21,982 bases of DNA from SHZI01 sp964391025. Lineage in GTDB: Bacteria > Pseudomonadota > Gammaproteobacteria > Steroidobacterales > GCA-2729495. Under the pieces are notes generated by a model. The model did not search any database. It saw only the letters and a program-made list of their open reading frames with translations, and was not told the DNA's origin. Both the position numbers and the translations under genes were made by a program. Shown here piece after piece: positions 7,434 through 13,985 of this stretch; position 1 is the stretch's first letter, and every line of letters begins with the position of its first letter. The DNA is taken from positions 1 through 21,982 of the forward strand of contig CAYMKJ010000246.1 of NCBI GenBank assembly GCA_964391025.1. Direction: 5' to 3'.

Positions 7434-8077
7434 ACCAGCTGACCCAGAGCCTCCACCGACGCATGTCTCTCCACGACCCGCGCAGGTTGCCTCGAATCCG
7501 GCCGGGTCACGGCCAGCACGCCAGCGATACCGCAGGCGGCAGCCGCGTCCAGCACCGGCAGGCTGTCATCGATGAAGAGGGTCCTGGCGGGGTCAAAGCC
7601 GAGACGCTGCTGTACCCCCGCCCAGAACAGCGCAGATTCCTTGGGGGCCCCGAACTCGTGGGACGAAATGAATGTGTCGATCCAGCGACCGAGTCCGGCG
7701 ACGCCCTTCTTGATTTCGAGCGTGTGCTCGTGGGCATTGGTGACCAGCGCCACCGGTTTGCCCGTCGCCTGCAGGGCCTGCAGGAAACCGACCGCGCCGG
7801 GCAGGTATCGCACCCGATGACTGCTGGCACTCTTCAGCGCCCGCAGATCCAGGGACAGCTCCGCCGTCCAGTAATCCAGGCAGTACCACTCGAGGCTGCC
7901 CTGCATCCGGGCAAAGCGCGCGAAGAGGTCCGACGTGACGTCTGCCAGGTCGGCGTTTCGGTCCCGGGCGAGACAGCGGGGCACCAGTTCCAGCCAGAAA
8001 TAATTGTCATAGGCCAGATCGAGAATCGTCCCGTCCATGTCAAGCAGGATGGTGTCGAATTTTCGCCAGTCACGCAT
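7430..8077 (-). CDS. yrfG: HAD-superfamily GMP/IMP 5'-nucleotidase, YrfG-like
   Basis: HAD motif I DMDGT is at 13-17, motif II VTNA at 112-115, motif III Lys at ~146 (APKES) and motif IV FIDDS at ~168-172, so the haloacid-dehalogenase active site is complete. The segments LDLAYDNYFW, EWYCLDYW and VTNAHEHTL follow E. coli YrfG, which dephosphorylates GMP and IMP; this distinguishes it from phosphoglycolate phosphatase and other HADs. It has 215 residues, near the family length. The start ATG 8077 is 20 bp from the divergent cysQ start and has a TACAAT -10 eight nt upstream, suggesting an almost leaderless mRNA. It ends in the REP-derived TAG shared with rhlB's 3' end. Confidence 0.9.
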   Translation of the reverse strand: MRDWRKFDTILLDMDGTILDLAYDNYFWLELVPRCLARDRNADLADVTSDLFARFARMQGSLEWYCLDYWTAELSLDLRALKSASSHRVRYLPGAVGFLQALQATGKPVALVTNAHEHTLEIKKGVAGLGRWIDTFISSHEFGAPKESALFWAGVQQRLGFDPARTLFIDDSLPVLDAAAACGIAGVLAVTRPDSRQPARVVERHASVEALGQLV

Positions 8078-8097
8078 CGGGAAATATTGTAGCGTCC
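8078..8097. promoter_or_regulatory. Candidate bidirectional promoter of yrfG/cysQ with overlapping -10 elements
   Basis: The 20-bp gap holds TATTGT on plus (8085-8090, 4/6) followed by 7 nt and ATG 8098, and TACAAT on minus (8091-8086, 5/6) followed by 8 nt and ATG 8077. The hexamers overlap by five bases. There is no Shine-Dalgarno on either side, and any -35 would lie inside the opposite coding region. No clear -35 was found. Confidence 0.45.
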
Positions 8098-8922
8098 ATG
8101 CTCATGCCAGGCATTGTTAACAGCCCGTTCGAGACCCTGTTACCCGGCGTGCTGGACGTGGCCCGTGCCGCGGGCCGCGCCATCAGCGAGATCTACGCCC
8201 GGGCAGACCTGGGGGTGGAAACCAAAGCCGATCAGTCGCCGCTGACCGCGGCCGACCGGGCCGCCCATGCGGTCATCGCTGCCGGCCTCGCCAGCCTTTC
8301 ACCAGATATTCCGTTGTGGTCCGAGGAGTCGGCTGCCATCGACTGGGCCACCCGGCGGCAGTGGCCGGAGTTCTGGCTGGTCGATCCGCTCGATGGCACC
8401 AAGGAATTCATCAAGCGCAATGGCGAATTCACGGTGAACATTGCCCTGATCCGCGGACATGCGACCGTCCTCGGGGTGGTCCACGCGCCCGTGCTGGAGC
8501 GGGACTACTACGGCTATGCCGGTGGTGGCGCGTTCCGGTCCGACGGCGGCCGACCGGGCGAACTGATTCGCGTGAGGTCGCCGGCGCTGCCGCCAGTGCG
8601 TGTGGCGGGGAGCCGCTCTCACCGGGGCTCGAGCCTGGACGACATTCTGGCCAACCTTGGCGATCACACCCTGGTGTCCATGGGCAGCTCACTGAAGTTC
8701 TGCCTGGTGGCTGAAGGGGAGGCAGACTTCTACCCGCGGCTCGGCCCGACGTCCGAGTGGGACACGGCGGCGGCTCAGGCGGTGGTCGAGGCCGCCGGTG
8801 GCGCCGTACTCGATCTGCAGGGGCAGCCGCTCCGGTACAACACGCGCCGGGAAGTCCTCAATCCCTTCTTCATCGCCCGTGGCGATCCCCGGCGAGACTG
8901 GCTCGCGCTGGTACGCGGGTAA
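8098..8922 (+). CDS. cysQ: 3'(2'),5'-bisphosphate nucleotidase
   Basis: CysQ removes the 3'-phosphate from adenosine 3',5'-bisphosphate, the by-product of sulfate assimilation and sulfotransfer, so that it does not inhibit PAPS-using enzymes. The lithium-sensitive phosphatase motifs are complete: WSEES (74-78), VDPLDGTKEF (95-104) with metal-binding Asp residues, and the C-terminal SEWDTAAAQ (219-227). The VDPLDGTKEF(I/V)xRNGEFTVNIAL run is characteristic of CysQ rather than inositol monophosphatase or fructose-1,6-bisphosphatase. The product is 274 residues from ATG 8098; ATG 8104 is another possible start. No Shine-Dalgarno is visible, and a -10-like TATTGT ends 7 nt before ATG 8098. yrfG is divergent. 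Confidence 0.95.
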   Translation: MLMPGIVNSPFETLLPGVLDVARAAGRAISEIYARADLGVETKADQSPLTAADRAAHAVIAAGLASLSPDIPLWSEESAAIDWATRRQWPEFWLVDPLDGTKEFIKRNGEFTVNIALIRGHATVLGVVHAPVLERDYYGYAGGGAFRSDGGRPGELIRVRSPALPPVRVAGSRSHRGSSLDDILANLGDHTLVSMGSSLKFCLVAEGEADFYPRLGPTSEWDTAAAQAVVEAAGGAVLDLQGQPLRYNTRREVLNPFFIARGDPRRDWLALVRG

Positions 8923-9006
8923 CACACCAGGCTGGTATCCTCGACTGCAGAGAACGGGCACCCCTGACACGACAAGAAACGCCGCCCGGAGCACGCGCCA
9001 CCCACC

Positions 9007-9222
9007 ATGACCGACAACGTCAACACCGCTGTGTTCAGCAAACTGCTGCGACTGAAGGAGCTGCGGGTGGCGCATCGCGACCTGGACGTGGCCATTGCGT
9101 CCCTGGCCAGGGACACGGCCGTGGACCAGCTGCGAGTGCGGCGGCTGAAAAAGGAAAAGCTGCGCCTCAAGGACATCATCACGCGCCTCGAGAGCGCGAT
9201 GATCCCCGACCTGAATGCCTAG
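9007..9222 (+). CDS. YdcH-like small coiled protein (DUF465)
   Basis: The 71-residue product is mostly helical and rich in Lys, Arg, Asp and Leu. The core HRDLDVAIASLARD followed by VRRLKKEKLRLKDIITRLE matches DUF465/YdcH proteins, whose hallmark is the RLKK-x-KL-x-LKD-x-I helix. The function of the family is not established; small coiled-coil proteins of this kind are often found in operons with other small genes. It lies 84 nt after cysQ on the same strand. No good Shine-Dalgarno precedes ATG 9007, and GGAG lies ~15 nt upstream. Its downstream region is the long non-coding stretch with the predicted RNA. Confidence 0.8.
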   Translation: MTDNVNTAVFSKLLRLKELRVAHRDLDVAIASLARDTAVDQLRVRRLKKEKLRLKDIITRLESAMIPDLNA

Positions 9223-9492
9223 GCTCGCGCTGCAGTCGATGGGCTTTACAGGCCCGAAACGAGGGGTAAGTGCCTGTTTTCCCTGGATCACGCCCGATGA
9301 AGTGTGACGCCGCTAACAACTTGGCGTAATCGCCGCGTCGCGCGCCTATACACCCTGGCCGGTTCGGGCCTTTGCATGCCCGGCCACCCGCAATCGGCCC
9401 GGGCGCCCGCCACCCCCAAAACCGAGAACTGCATCACGGAATCCGGCGGCTTCAGCAGCTTCTGTCAAATTCCCGGGTGATCCGATCCGGGC
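9223..9492. other. Non-coding stretch upstream of the sigma-54 promoter
   Basis: No gene or recognisable RNA is seen. It contains a CAGGC...GCCTG-TTTT hairpin near 9248-9275 that could be a weak ydcH terminator, the inverted repeat ACGCC (9307-9311)/GGCGT (9323-9327) with an 11-nt spacer about 200 nt before the predicted RNA start, and a TGGCC..CGGGC/GCCCG..GGCCA hairpin near 9354-9384. The ACGCC repeat is a candidate binding site for the sigma-54 activator, by position only. Confidence 0.45.
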
Positions 9493-9508
9493 TGGCACGG
9501 TTGCTGCA
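9493..9508 (+). promoter_or_regulatory. Sigma-54 (RpoN) promoter, near-perfect -24/-12
   Basis: TGGCACGGTTGCTGC matches TGGCACG-N4-TTGC at all but one position (C for T at 9504). The invariant GG (9494-9495) and GC (9506-9507) are separated by exactly 10 bases. A start around 9519 is predicted. An enhancer-binding protein would be required, as for all sigma-54 promoters. No coding region begins between here and the terminator at 9658-9686. Confidence 0.75.
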
Positions 9509-9518
9509 CTTATCTCGC

Positions 9519-9686
9519 CTGAGGCCCCACTGAACGGTTACCTGAGAGATCACAGCACCCCAAGCCCCAAGCCCCAAACCCATCTCAGGACCCAATAACC
9601 GAACAGCCCCTCGCAAATAAAAACAAAAAGACGAAACATCATCCTCGCCCATCCCCACCGCCCCTTGCCCAGGGGCGGTTTTTTTT
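9519..9686 (+). ncRNA. Predicted sigma-54-dependent small RNA, about 168 nt, with C-rich loop and A-rich CA-motif tract
   Basis: The transcript would run from the sigma-54 start to the T-run of the intrinsic terminator. A two-part stem is visible: CGGTTA (9535-9540) with TAACCG (9596-9601), and CCTGAGA (9541-9547) with TCTCAGG (9583-9589). Its loop holds three CCCCAA copies (9558, 9565, 9572), the kind of C-rich single strand that can pair with G-rich ribosome binding sites. A single-stranded A-rich tract at about 9614-9637 contains AATAAAAA and AACAAAAA, both AAnAAnAA motifs, which in Pseudomonas CrcZ-type RNAs bind Hfq with Crc. No open reading frame of note fits. Alternatively it is a leader/attenuator of glk, which begins 30 nt after the terminator. 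Confidence 0.55.
9658..9686 (+). terminator. Intrinsic (Rho-independent) terminator
   Basis: A perfect 8-bp GC-rich stem, CCGCCCCT (9658-9665) with AGGGGCGG (9671-9678), has a 5-nt loop TGCCC and is followed directly by eight T residues (9679-9686). It ends whatever starts at the sigma-54 promoter, because no gene on this strand lies between 9223 and 9704. It is the clearest intrinsic terminator in the window. Confidence 0.93.
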
Positions 9687-9703
9687 GCCTCCGATTCAGC
9701 GTG

Positions 9704-9709
9704 TATGCT
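9704..9709 (+). promoter_or_regulatory. Putative -10 element of a leaderless glk transcript
   Basis: TATGCT (4/6 to TATAAT) ends 7 nt before ATG 9717, which would place the transcript start at or next to the start codon. There is no Shine-Dalgarno. The T-run of the upstream terminator occupies the region where a -35 would lie. Confidence 0.4.
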
Positions 9710-9716
9710 TCGGCCA

Positions 9717-10661
9717 ATGCGGTGGCTGATCGCAGATATCGGGGGCACATACACGCGCTGCGCGATCGGGCGCCCGGGCGGGACTGTGGAAAGCATCGAG
9801 ACCTTCCGCAACCGGGAGTTCCCCGGGCTCGACCGACTGCTCGCCGCCTATCTCGGCTCGCTCCCACCCGGCCAGCGGCCTGACGAGGCAGTAATCGCGA
9901 TCGCGGCGCCCATCCGCGGCGACGAGATTCACATGGTCAACATCAACTGGGCATTTTCCATCTCCGCCCTGGCCCGCACGCTCTCCCTGAAGCGGGTCAC
10001 GCCCCTGAACGACTTCGGGGCCCTGGCCTATGCACTGCCGGTGCTCGGCCCGGAAGACCTGCGGCAAGTGGGTGGTGGCACGGCCGTGGCAGGGGCGCCC
10101 AAGGTGGTGGTGGGACCGGGCACCGGGCTCGGTACCGCTGGCCTCGTGAACATTGCTGGCCGCTGGCAGGCGATCACCGGCGAGGGGGGCCATGTGACCA
10201 TGGCACCGAGCAATGAACGAGAGGTGCGGATCATCTCGCTCGGTCGTGAGCGCTTCGGCCACTGTTCCGCCGAACGGCTGATCTCGGGAGCGGGGTTGGC
10301 GTTCGTCTATGGCGCCCTCAATAGCGGGGCCACGCTGGCGCCGGATGAAGTTGGCGCACGCATCGAAGCCGGCGAACCCGTGGCGCTGGAGGCGCTGGAT
10401 CTCTTCTTTCAACTGCTGGGTACGGTGGCCAGCAATCTGGCGCTCACGTTCGCGGCGTTCGGCGGGGTGTACATTGGCGGCGGCATCACCCCCCGCTACG
10501 TCACGCAGTTCCTCACCTCGGGATTTCGCCAGCGGTTTGAGGACAAGGGCCGCTACCGCCCATTCCTCGCCGATATTCCATCCTGGGTGATCACCGCCGA
10601 GCAGCCGGCCCTGCGCGGCCTCGCCGCCTACGCCGAAGCGCACGCTGAACCGGCTGGCTAG
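9717..10661 (+). CDS. glk: Glucokinase, E. coli type
   Basis: Glucokinase phosphorylates free glucose to glucose-6-phosphate with ATP in the cytoplasm. The product matches the group of E. coli Glk: phosphate-binding DIGGTYTR (7-14), catalytic LNDF with Asp ~99, GPGTGLG (133-139), GEGGH (155-159) and HCSAERLISGAGL, and the late GG(V/I)YIGGGI segment. The start is set at ATG 9717, giving MRWLIADIGGT; an in-frame ATG at 9705 would add four residues and overlaps the predicted -10. The product has 314 residues, close to the 321 of E. coli Glk. It follows, on the same strand, the sigma-54 promoter/terminator unit, and no other gene is co-directional behind it. Confidence 0.94.
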   Translation: MRWLIADIGGTYTRCAIGRPGGTVESIETFRNREFPGLDRLLAAYLGSLPPGQRPDEAVIAIAAPIRGDEIHMVNINWAFSISALARTLSLKRVTPLNDFGALAYALPVLGPEDLRQVGGGTAVAGAPKVVVGPGTGLGTAGLVNIAGRWQAITGEGGHVTMAPSNEREVRIISLGRERFGHCSAERLISGAGLAFVYGALNSGATLAPDEVGARIEAGEPVALEALDLFFQLLGTVASNLALTFAAFGGVYIGGGITPRYVTQFLTSGFRQRFEDKGRYRPFLADIPSWVITAEQPALRGLAAYAEAHAEPAG

Positions 10662-10694
10662 ACGTCAGGCCCGCAAACGAAGGCGCGACAGACG

Positions 10695-10880
10695 CTAGTT
10701 CGCTTCGTCGACAGCCTCGTCCAGTCCGTCCTTGCGCTGTGCATTCAGGCCTTCCACAGACCGGGCCTCCTCCAGCGACTGCTGGAGGGGATCCCCGATC
10801 ACGTTCGACGCGGGCGGCTCGGACGGCGCGCCGCAGGCCACCAGCAGCAGGGGCAGGCAGAACAGGATTGCAAGTTTCAC
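10695..10880 (-). CDS. Small lipoprotein of unknown function
   Basis: The product begins with a short type II signal peptide, KLAILFCLPLLLVACG, with lipobox LVAC. After lipidation at Cys about 45 residues remain, rich in Glu, Asp, Asn and Gln (SLEEARSVEGLNAQRKDGLDEAVDEAN). GTG at 10880 is chosen because GAGGA sits 6 nt upstream; GTG at 10886, which overlaps the stop of the upstream hydrolase as GTGA, is the other option. I do not recognise the family. It is the last gene of the minus-strand operon with qor-like, alkyltransferase-like and hydrolase genes. Confidence 0.7.
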   Translation of the reverse strand: MKLAILFCLPLLLVACGAPSEPPASNVIGDPLQQSLEEARSVEGLNAQRKDGLDEAVDEAN

Positions 10881-10882
10881 GC

Positions 10883-11401
10883 TCACTCCTCGCGGGGCGG
10901 GGCCCCAAGCTCATCCATAAACAGGCGAAACACGCGGCAGAGGGCCGGGAGATCCGCCACCAGACGGTGATCGTCCGGCACCAGCACAACGCGGGCGCGA
11001 CTCAGCTCGCCGTAGCGTGTACTTCCCGACCAGGGGAGCACATCGTCTTGCCAGCCGTGCACGATGGTAATGGGGCAGGACGGTGGTGGCGGAAGCGGGA
11101 TGGCTGGATAACCGGGCACATAGAGGGCCGGCGCCAGCAGAAATAGCCCCGCCGCGCCCACGTCACTCGCGGCCACCAGAGCCACGTAACCGCCCATGCT
11201 GCTGCCCACGAGAATCGCGGGGTCCGATTGGGCCCGGCACCAGGCGCTGAGCTTGCGCGCCCGCGCCTCCGGGTTGGCCATGCCCTGGTAATCGAGGGAC
11301 TCGACCGCGTGCCCGACACCTCGCGCCACCTCGGCCAGTGCCCGGATTTTCGTGCCCCAGGGCCCGCTTTCCTGGCCATGGGCAAAGCACACGGTCGTCA
11401 T
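10883..11401 (-). CDS. Small alpha/beta-fold hydrolase
   Basis: ATG 11401 is chosen because its ATGA overlaps the stop of the upstream alkyltransferase-like gene; the longer in-frame extension upstream is antisense to other coding sequence and has no domain. The 172-residue product has FAHGQESGP (oxyanion loop), GSSMGGYV with nucleophile Ser68, Asp119/120 in HGWQDD and His145 in PDDHRL, a complete Ser-Asp-His triad in the compact esterase/YqiA-like form. The substrate is unknown. It is followed by a lipoprotein gene. Confidence 0.82.
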   Translation of the reverse strand: MTTVCFAHGQESGPWGTKIRALAEVARGVGHAVESLDYQGMANPEARARKLSAWCRAQSDPAILVGSSMGGYVALVAASDVGAAGLFLLAPALYVPGYPAIPLPPPPSCPITIVHGWQDDVLPWSGSTRYGELSRARVVLVPDDHRLVADLPALCRVFRLFMDELGAPPREE

Positions 11402-11739
11402 GGAGGACCCCAGATCAGCTCGTCCAGGTCCGGCGCCCACTGAAACTCCGGCAAGCGCACTCGACCGTTCTCCACCTGCACCCCGTCCGAACGCAGCTTG
11501 CTGATCTGGGTGCGGTACCCCTCCGTGCCCTTCGGCAGCGCGATGCGGCCACCGGCACCGATGACCCGAAACCAGGGCAGCCTGAGCGAGGCCGGCGCCT
11601 TGCCGAGCGCACGCCCAACCTGGCGGGCACCGCGGGGCAGACCGGCCAGCTTCGCGACTTCGCCATAGGTAGACACGCGGCCGGCCGGAATGGCGGCGAC
11701 GACGCGCCAGATGGACTCCATGACCGCGTGCCTCTCCAT
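11398..11739 (-). CDS. Alkyltransferase-like protein (ATL), MGMT-like DNA-binding domain without catalytic Cys
   Basis: The product has the C-terminal domain of O6-methylguanine-DNA methyltransferase: VWRVVAAIPAGRVSTYGEVAKLAG-like opening, helix-turn-helix RGARQVGRALG, and the wing RIALPKG. The active-site motif of true MGMT (PCHR) is replaced by PWFRV (55-59), so it cannot accept an alkyl group. Known ATL proteins (YbaZ, Atl1) bind alkylated guanine and hand the lesion to nucleotide excision repair; that role is inference here. The product has 113 residues from ATG 11739. An in-frame ATG at 11721 has GGAGAGG 9 nt upstream and may be the true start. It lies between the quinone-reductase-like and hydrolase genes in one operon. 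Confidence 0.9.
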   Translation of the reverse strand: MERHAVMESIWRVVAAIPAGRVSTYGEVAKLAGLPRGARQVGRALGKAPASLRLPWFRVIGAGGRIALPKGTEGYRTQISKLRSDGVQVENGRVRLPEFQWAPDLDELIWGPP

Positions 11740-11745
11740 AGCTGT

Positions 11746-12735
11746 CTAGGGTTCGAGGATCGTCGCCCCAGTTGTTCTCCGGCCCTCCAGATCCCGGTGC
11801 GCGCGAGCGGCATCGCTGAGCGGGTAGCGCTGGCCGATGGCAATCCGCACCGCGCCCCCGGCAATCAGCCCAAACAGCTCGGCCGTGCCAGCTTCCAGAT
11901 CCGCCCGGGTCGCGATGAAGTCGAAGAGTGAGGGGCGCGTCAGATGCAGCGAGCCGCGCCTGGCGAGCTCCATCGGCGAGAAGGACTCTACAGGACCGGA
12001 CGCGTTGCCGAAGGTGACCATGGTGCCGTGCCGGCGCAGGCAGTCCAGGGACTTGAAGAAGGTGTCCCGACCTATGGAGTCGTAAACAACGGCAACGCCG
12101 CCGCCGGACAGGTCCCGCACCTTCTTCACGAAGTCGGGATCGTCGGTGAGCACCGTCTCCGCGCAGCCATGCGCCCGGGCCAGCTCGGCCTTGACGGCGG
12201 AACCCGCTACGCCAATCACCGTCGCGCCCAGGGCGGCCGCCCACTGACTCAGTAGCGTGCCGGTGCCGCCGGCCGCCGCATAGAGCAGGACAGTGTCGCC
12301 AGGCTGCACGCGGTAGCTGCGCCGAAGGAGGTACCAGGCGGTGAGGCCCTTCAGCATCGCCGCAGCGGCCACCTCCTCGGTGATGCTGGCCGGCAGTTTC
12401 ACGAGCCGCTCCGCCGGCCAGTTGCGCCGTTCCGCGTAGGCGCCTGGCGGCAGCCCTGTGTAGGCCACCCGGTCGCCGACGGCGACCCCGCCGGGGCCAG
12501 AGCCCGGGCCCAGGGCTTCGACTACGCCTGCCGCCTCGGTGCCGATGCCGGCTGGCAAGGCCAGTGGATACAGCCCGGAACGATGATAGGTGTCGATGAA
12601 ATTCAGGCCAACGGCGGTCTGCCTGATCCTCACCTCACCCGGGGCGGGTAAGGGCAGTTCGACGCCCTCCCACTGCAGGACGTCGGGGCCGCCAAAACGG
12701 TGAACGCGGATTGCCTGTGTGAATGTGCTGTGCAT
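11746..12735 (-). CDS. NADPH:quinone reductase, zinc-independent MDR family
   Basis: The 329-residue product is a medium-chain dehydrogenase/reductase: VGLNFIDTYHRSGLYP (42-57), GTEAAGVV (65-72), and the NADPH-binding AAAGGTGTLLSQWA (153-166) preceded by MLKGLTAWYLL, all characteristic of QOR/CurA-like quinone oxidoreductases and not of zinc alcohol dehydrogenases (no zinc ligands seen). It probably reduces quinones or alpha,beta-unsaturated carbonyls with NADPH. The start is ATG 12735, with a -10 (TATACT) six nt upstream on the minus strand, so the mRNA is predicted to be leaderless. It leads an operon with the alkyltransferase-like gene 6 nt behind it. The divergent gene encodes a flavin reductase that shares the 20-bp promoter gap. 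Confidence 0.93.
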   Translation of the reverse strand: MHSTFTQAIRVHRFGGPDVLQWEGVELPLPAPGEVRIRQTAVGLNFIDTYHRSGLYPLALPAGIGTEAAGVVEALGPGSGPGGVAVGDRVAYTGLPPGAYAERRNWPAERLVKLPASITEEVAAAAMLKGLTAWYLLRRSYRVQPGDTVLLYAAAGGTGTLLSQWAAALGATVIGVAGSAVKAELARAHGCAETVLTDDPDFVKKVRDLSGGGVAVVYDSIGRDTFFKSLDCLRRHGTMVTFGNASGPVESFSPMELARRGSLHLTRPSLFDFIATRADLEAGTAELFGLIAGGAVRIAIGQRYPLSDAARAHRDLEGRRTTGATILEP

Positions 12736-12741
12736 CGAGTC

Positions 12742-12749
12742 AGTATAAT
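12742..12749. promoter_or_regulatory. Bidirectional promoter core: overlapping -10 elements of the quinone reductase and flavoprotein genes
   Basis: The 8 bases AGTATAAT carry TATAAT on plus (12744-12749, perfect consensus) and TATACT on minus (12747-12742, 5/6). Each -10 is followed by exactly 6 nt and then the start codon: ATG 12756 on plus, ATG 12735 on minus. The transcript start would therefore fall on the A of each ATG. No Shine-Dalgarno exists in the 20-bp gap. No -35 with good match was found on either side. Confidence 0.65.
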
Positions 12750-12755
12750 CCGCGC

Positions 12756-13985
12756 ATGCAGCACACCGTCGTGATCGTCGGGGCCGGACACGCCGCCGGC
12801 CAGACCAGCGTGTCGCTCCGCCAGGGCGGCTTCGCCGGCCGCATTGTGCTGGTGGGCGAAGAGCCGTATCTCCCCTACCAGCGACCGCCGTTGTCCAAAA
12901 AGTTCCTGGCCGGGGAACTGGATGCGCCCCGGCTGCTGTTGCGCCAGGAAAAGTTTTACGCCGAGCATCAGGTGGAGGTGCTCCTTAATACTCGTGTGAC
13001 CCGGATCGAGCCCGGGTCCCGGGGCCTGGAACTCAGCAGTGGCAATCGTCTCAATTACGACAAGCTCATCCTCGCGACGGGCAGCCGGGTGCGCGAGGTT
13101 CAGCTGCCCGGTCACCGGCTTGCCGGCGTGCATTACCTGCGCACCATCGATGACGTCAACCGGATTCGCGAGCAGTTCCTTCCTGGCGCCTCGCTGGTCA
13201 TTGTTGGGGCCGGCTACATCGGGCTCGAGGTTGCCGCCGTCGCCGTCACGCACGGACTGAAAGTCACGGTGGTCGAACTGGCGGACCAGGTGATGGCCCG
13301 CGTCGAGGCGCCACCGGTGTCGGACTTCATGGCCCGGGTGCACCGCGAGGCAGGCGTGGACATCCGCTGCAATACCGGGATCCAGGCCTTCACGGGCGCG
13401 ACCCGCCTGAAAGGCGTAGTCGGCAGCGATGGCGTCGAGATTCCCGCGGACCTCGCGATCGTGGGCATCGGCATCCTGCCCAACGTCGAGCTGGCGCAGG
13501 CCGCCGGACTCGTGTGCAGCAATGGGATCATGGTGGACGAGTACTGCCGCACCAGCGATCTTGACGTGCTCGCGGTGGGCGATTGCACCAATCACCCGAA
13601 CCCGCTGCTCGGACGCCGGGTGCGCCTGGAGTCCGTGCACAATGCGCAGGAGCAGGCCAAGACCGCCGCCACGACGATCCTCGGCCGGCTCGAACCGTAC
13701 GCGCAGATTCCCTGGTTCTGGTCCGACCAGTACGACCTCAAGCTGCAGATCGCGGGTTTTTCATCGCGCTCGGAGCAGGCGGTGATCCGTGGCGAACCCG
13801 AGTCCCGTTCGTTCGCCGTGTTCTTCCTGGACGAAGGGCGTCTGACCTCGGTTTACGCGATCAACAGCCCGCGCGAATTCATGCTGTCCAAGAAACTGAT
13901 CGCCCTGGGAGCTCGGCCCGAACCGGCACTTCTGCGCGACACCACGGTGTCTTTCAAGGAAATTGCCGAAGCGCTGGAGAGCTAG
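12756..13985 (+). CDS. FAD/NAD(P)H-dependent oxidoreductase, ferredoxin/rubredoxin reductase-like
   Basis: The 409-residue product has an FAD-binding VIVGAGHAAGQ (7-16), the family's PYQRPPLSK (40-48), LILATGSR (104-111), a NAD(P)H-binding VIVGAGYIGLEVA (148-160), and the FAD-contacting VLAVGDCTN (271-279). The C-terminal ~95 residues (PWFWSDQYDLKLQIAGF...) are the reductase_C domain of the putidaredoxin reductase/BphA4 class, which pass electrons from NAD(P)H to small iron-sulfur proteins. No ferredoxin gene lies nearby, so the partner is unknown. The start ATG 12756 is supported by the perfect TATAAT six nt upstream, which predicts a leaderless mRNA. Its TAG overlaps the convergent gene's stop in a CTAG. 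Confidence 0.9.
   Translation: MQHTVVIVGAGHAAGQTSVSLRQGGFAGRIVLVGEEPYLPYQRPPLSKKFLAGELDAPRLLLRQEKFYAEHQVEVLLNTRVTRIEPGSRGLELSSGNRLNYDKLILATGSRVREVQLPGHRLAGVHYLRTIDDVNRIREQFLPGASLVIVGAGYIGLEVAAVAVTHGLKVTVVELADQVMARVEAPPVSDFMARVHREAGVDIRCNTGIQAFTGATRLKGVVGSDGVEIPADLAIVGIGILPNVELAQAAGLVCSNGIMVDEYCRTSDLDVLAVGDCTNHPNPLLGRRVRLESVHNAQEQAKTAATTILGRLEPYAQIPWFWSDQYDLKLQIAGFSSRSEQAVIRGEPESRSFAVFFLDEGRLTSVYAINSPREFMLSKKLIALGARPEPALLRDTTVSFKEIAEALES

Noticed and set aside
9248..9275. Intrinsic terminator of ydcH (CAGGC...GCCTG-TTTT)
   Set aside because: The stem is only five bp with an 18-nt loop and four T residues, too weak to call.
9519..9686. 6S RNA as an explanation of the structured non-coding region
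   Set aside because: There is no long double-stranded stem with a central bubble; the visible stem encloses a C-rich loop and is followed by an intrinsic terminator.
9696..10643. A 315-codon open frame antisense to glk
   Set aside because: glk on plus has all glucokinase motifs; the antisense product has no domain and an odd composition.
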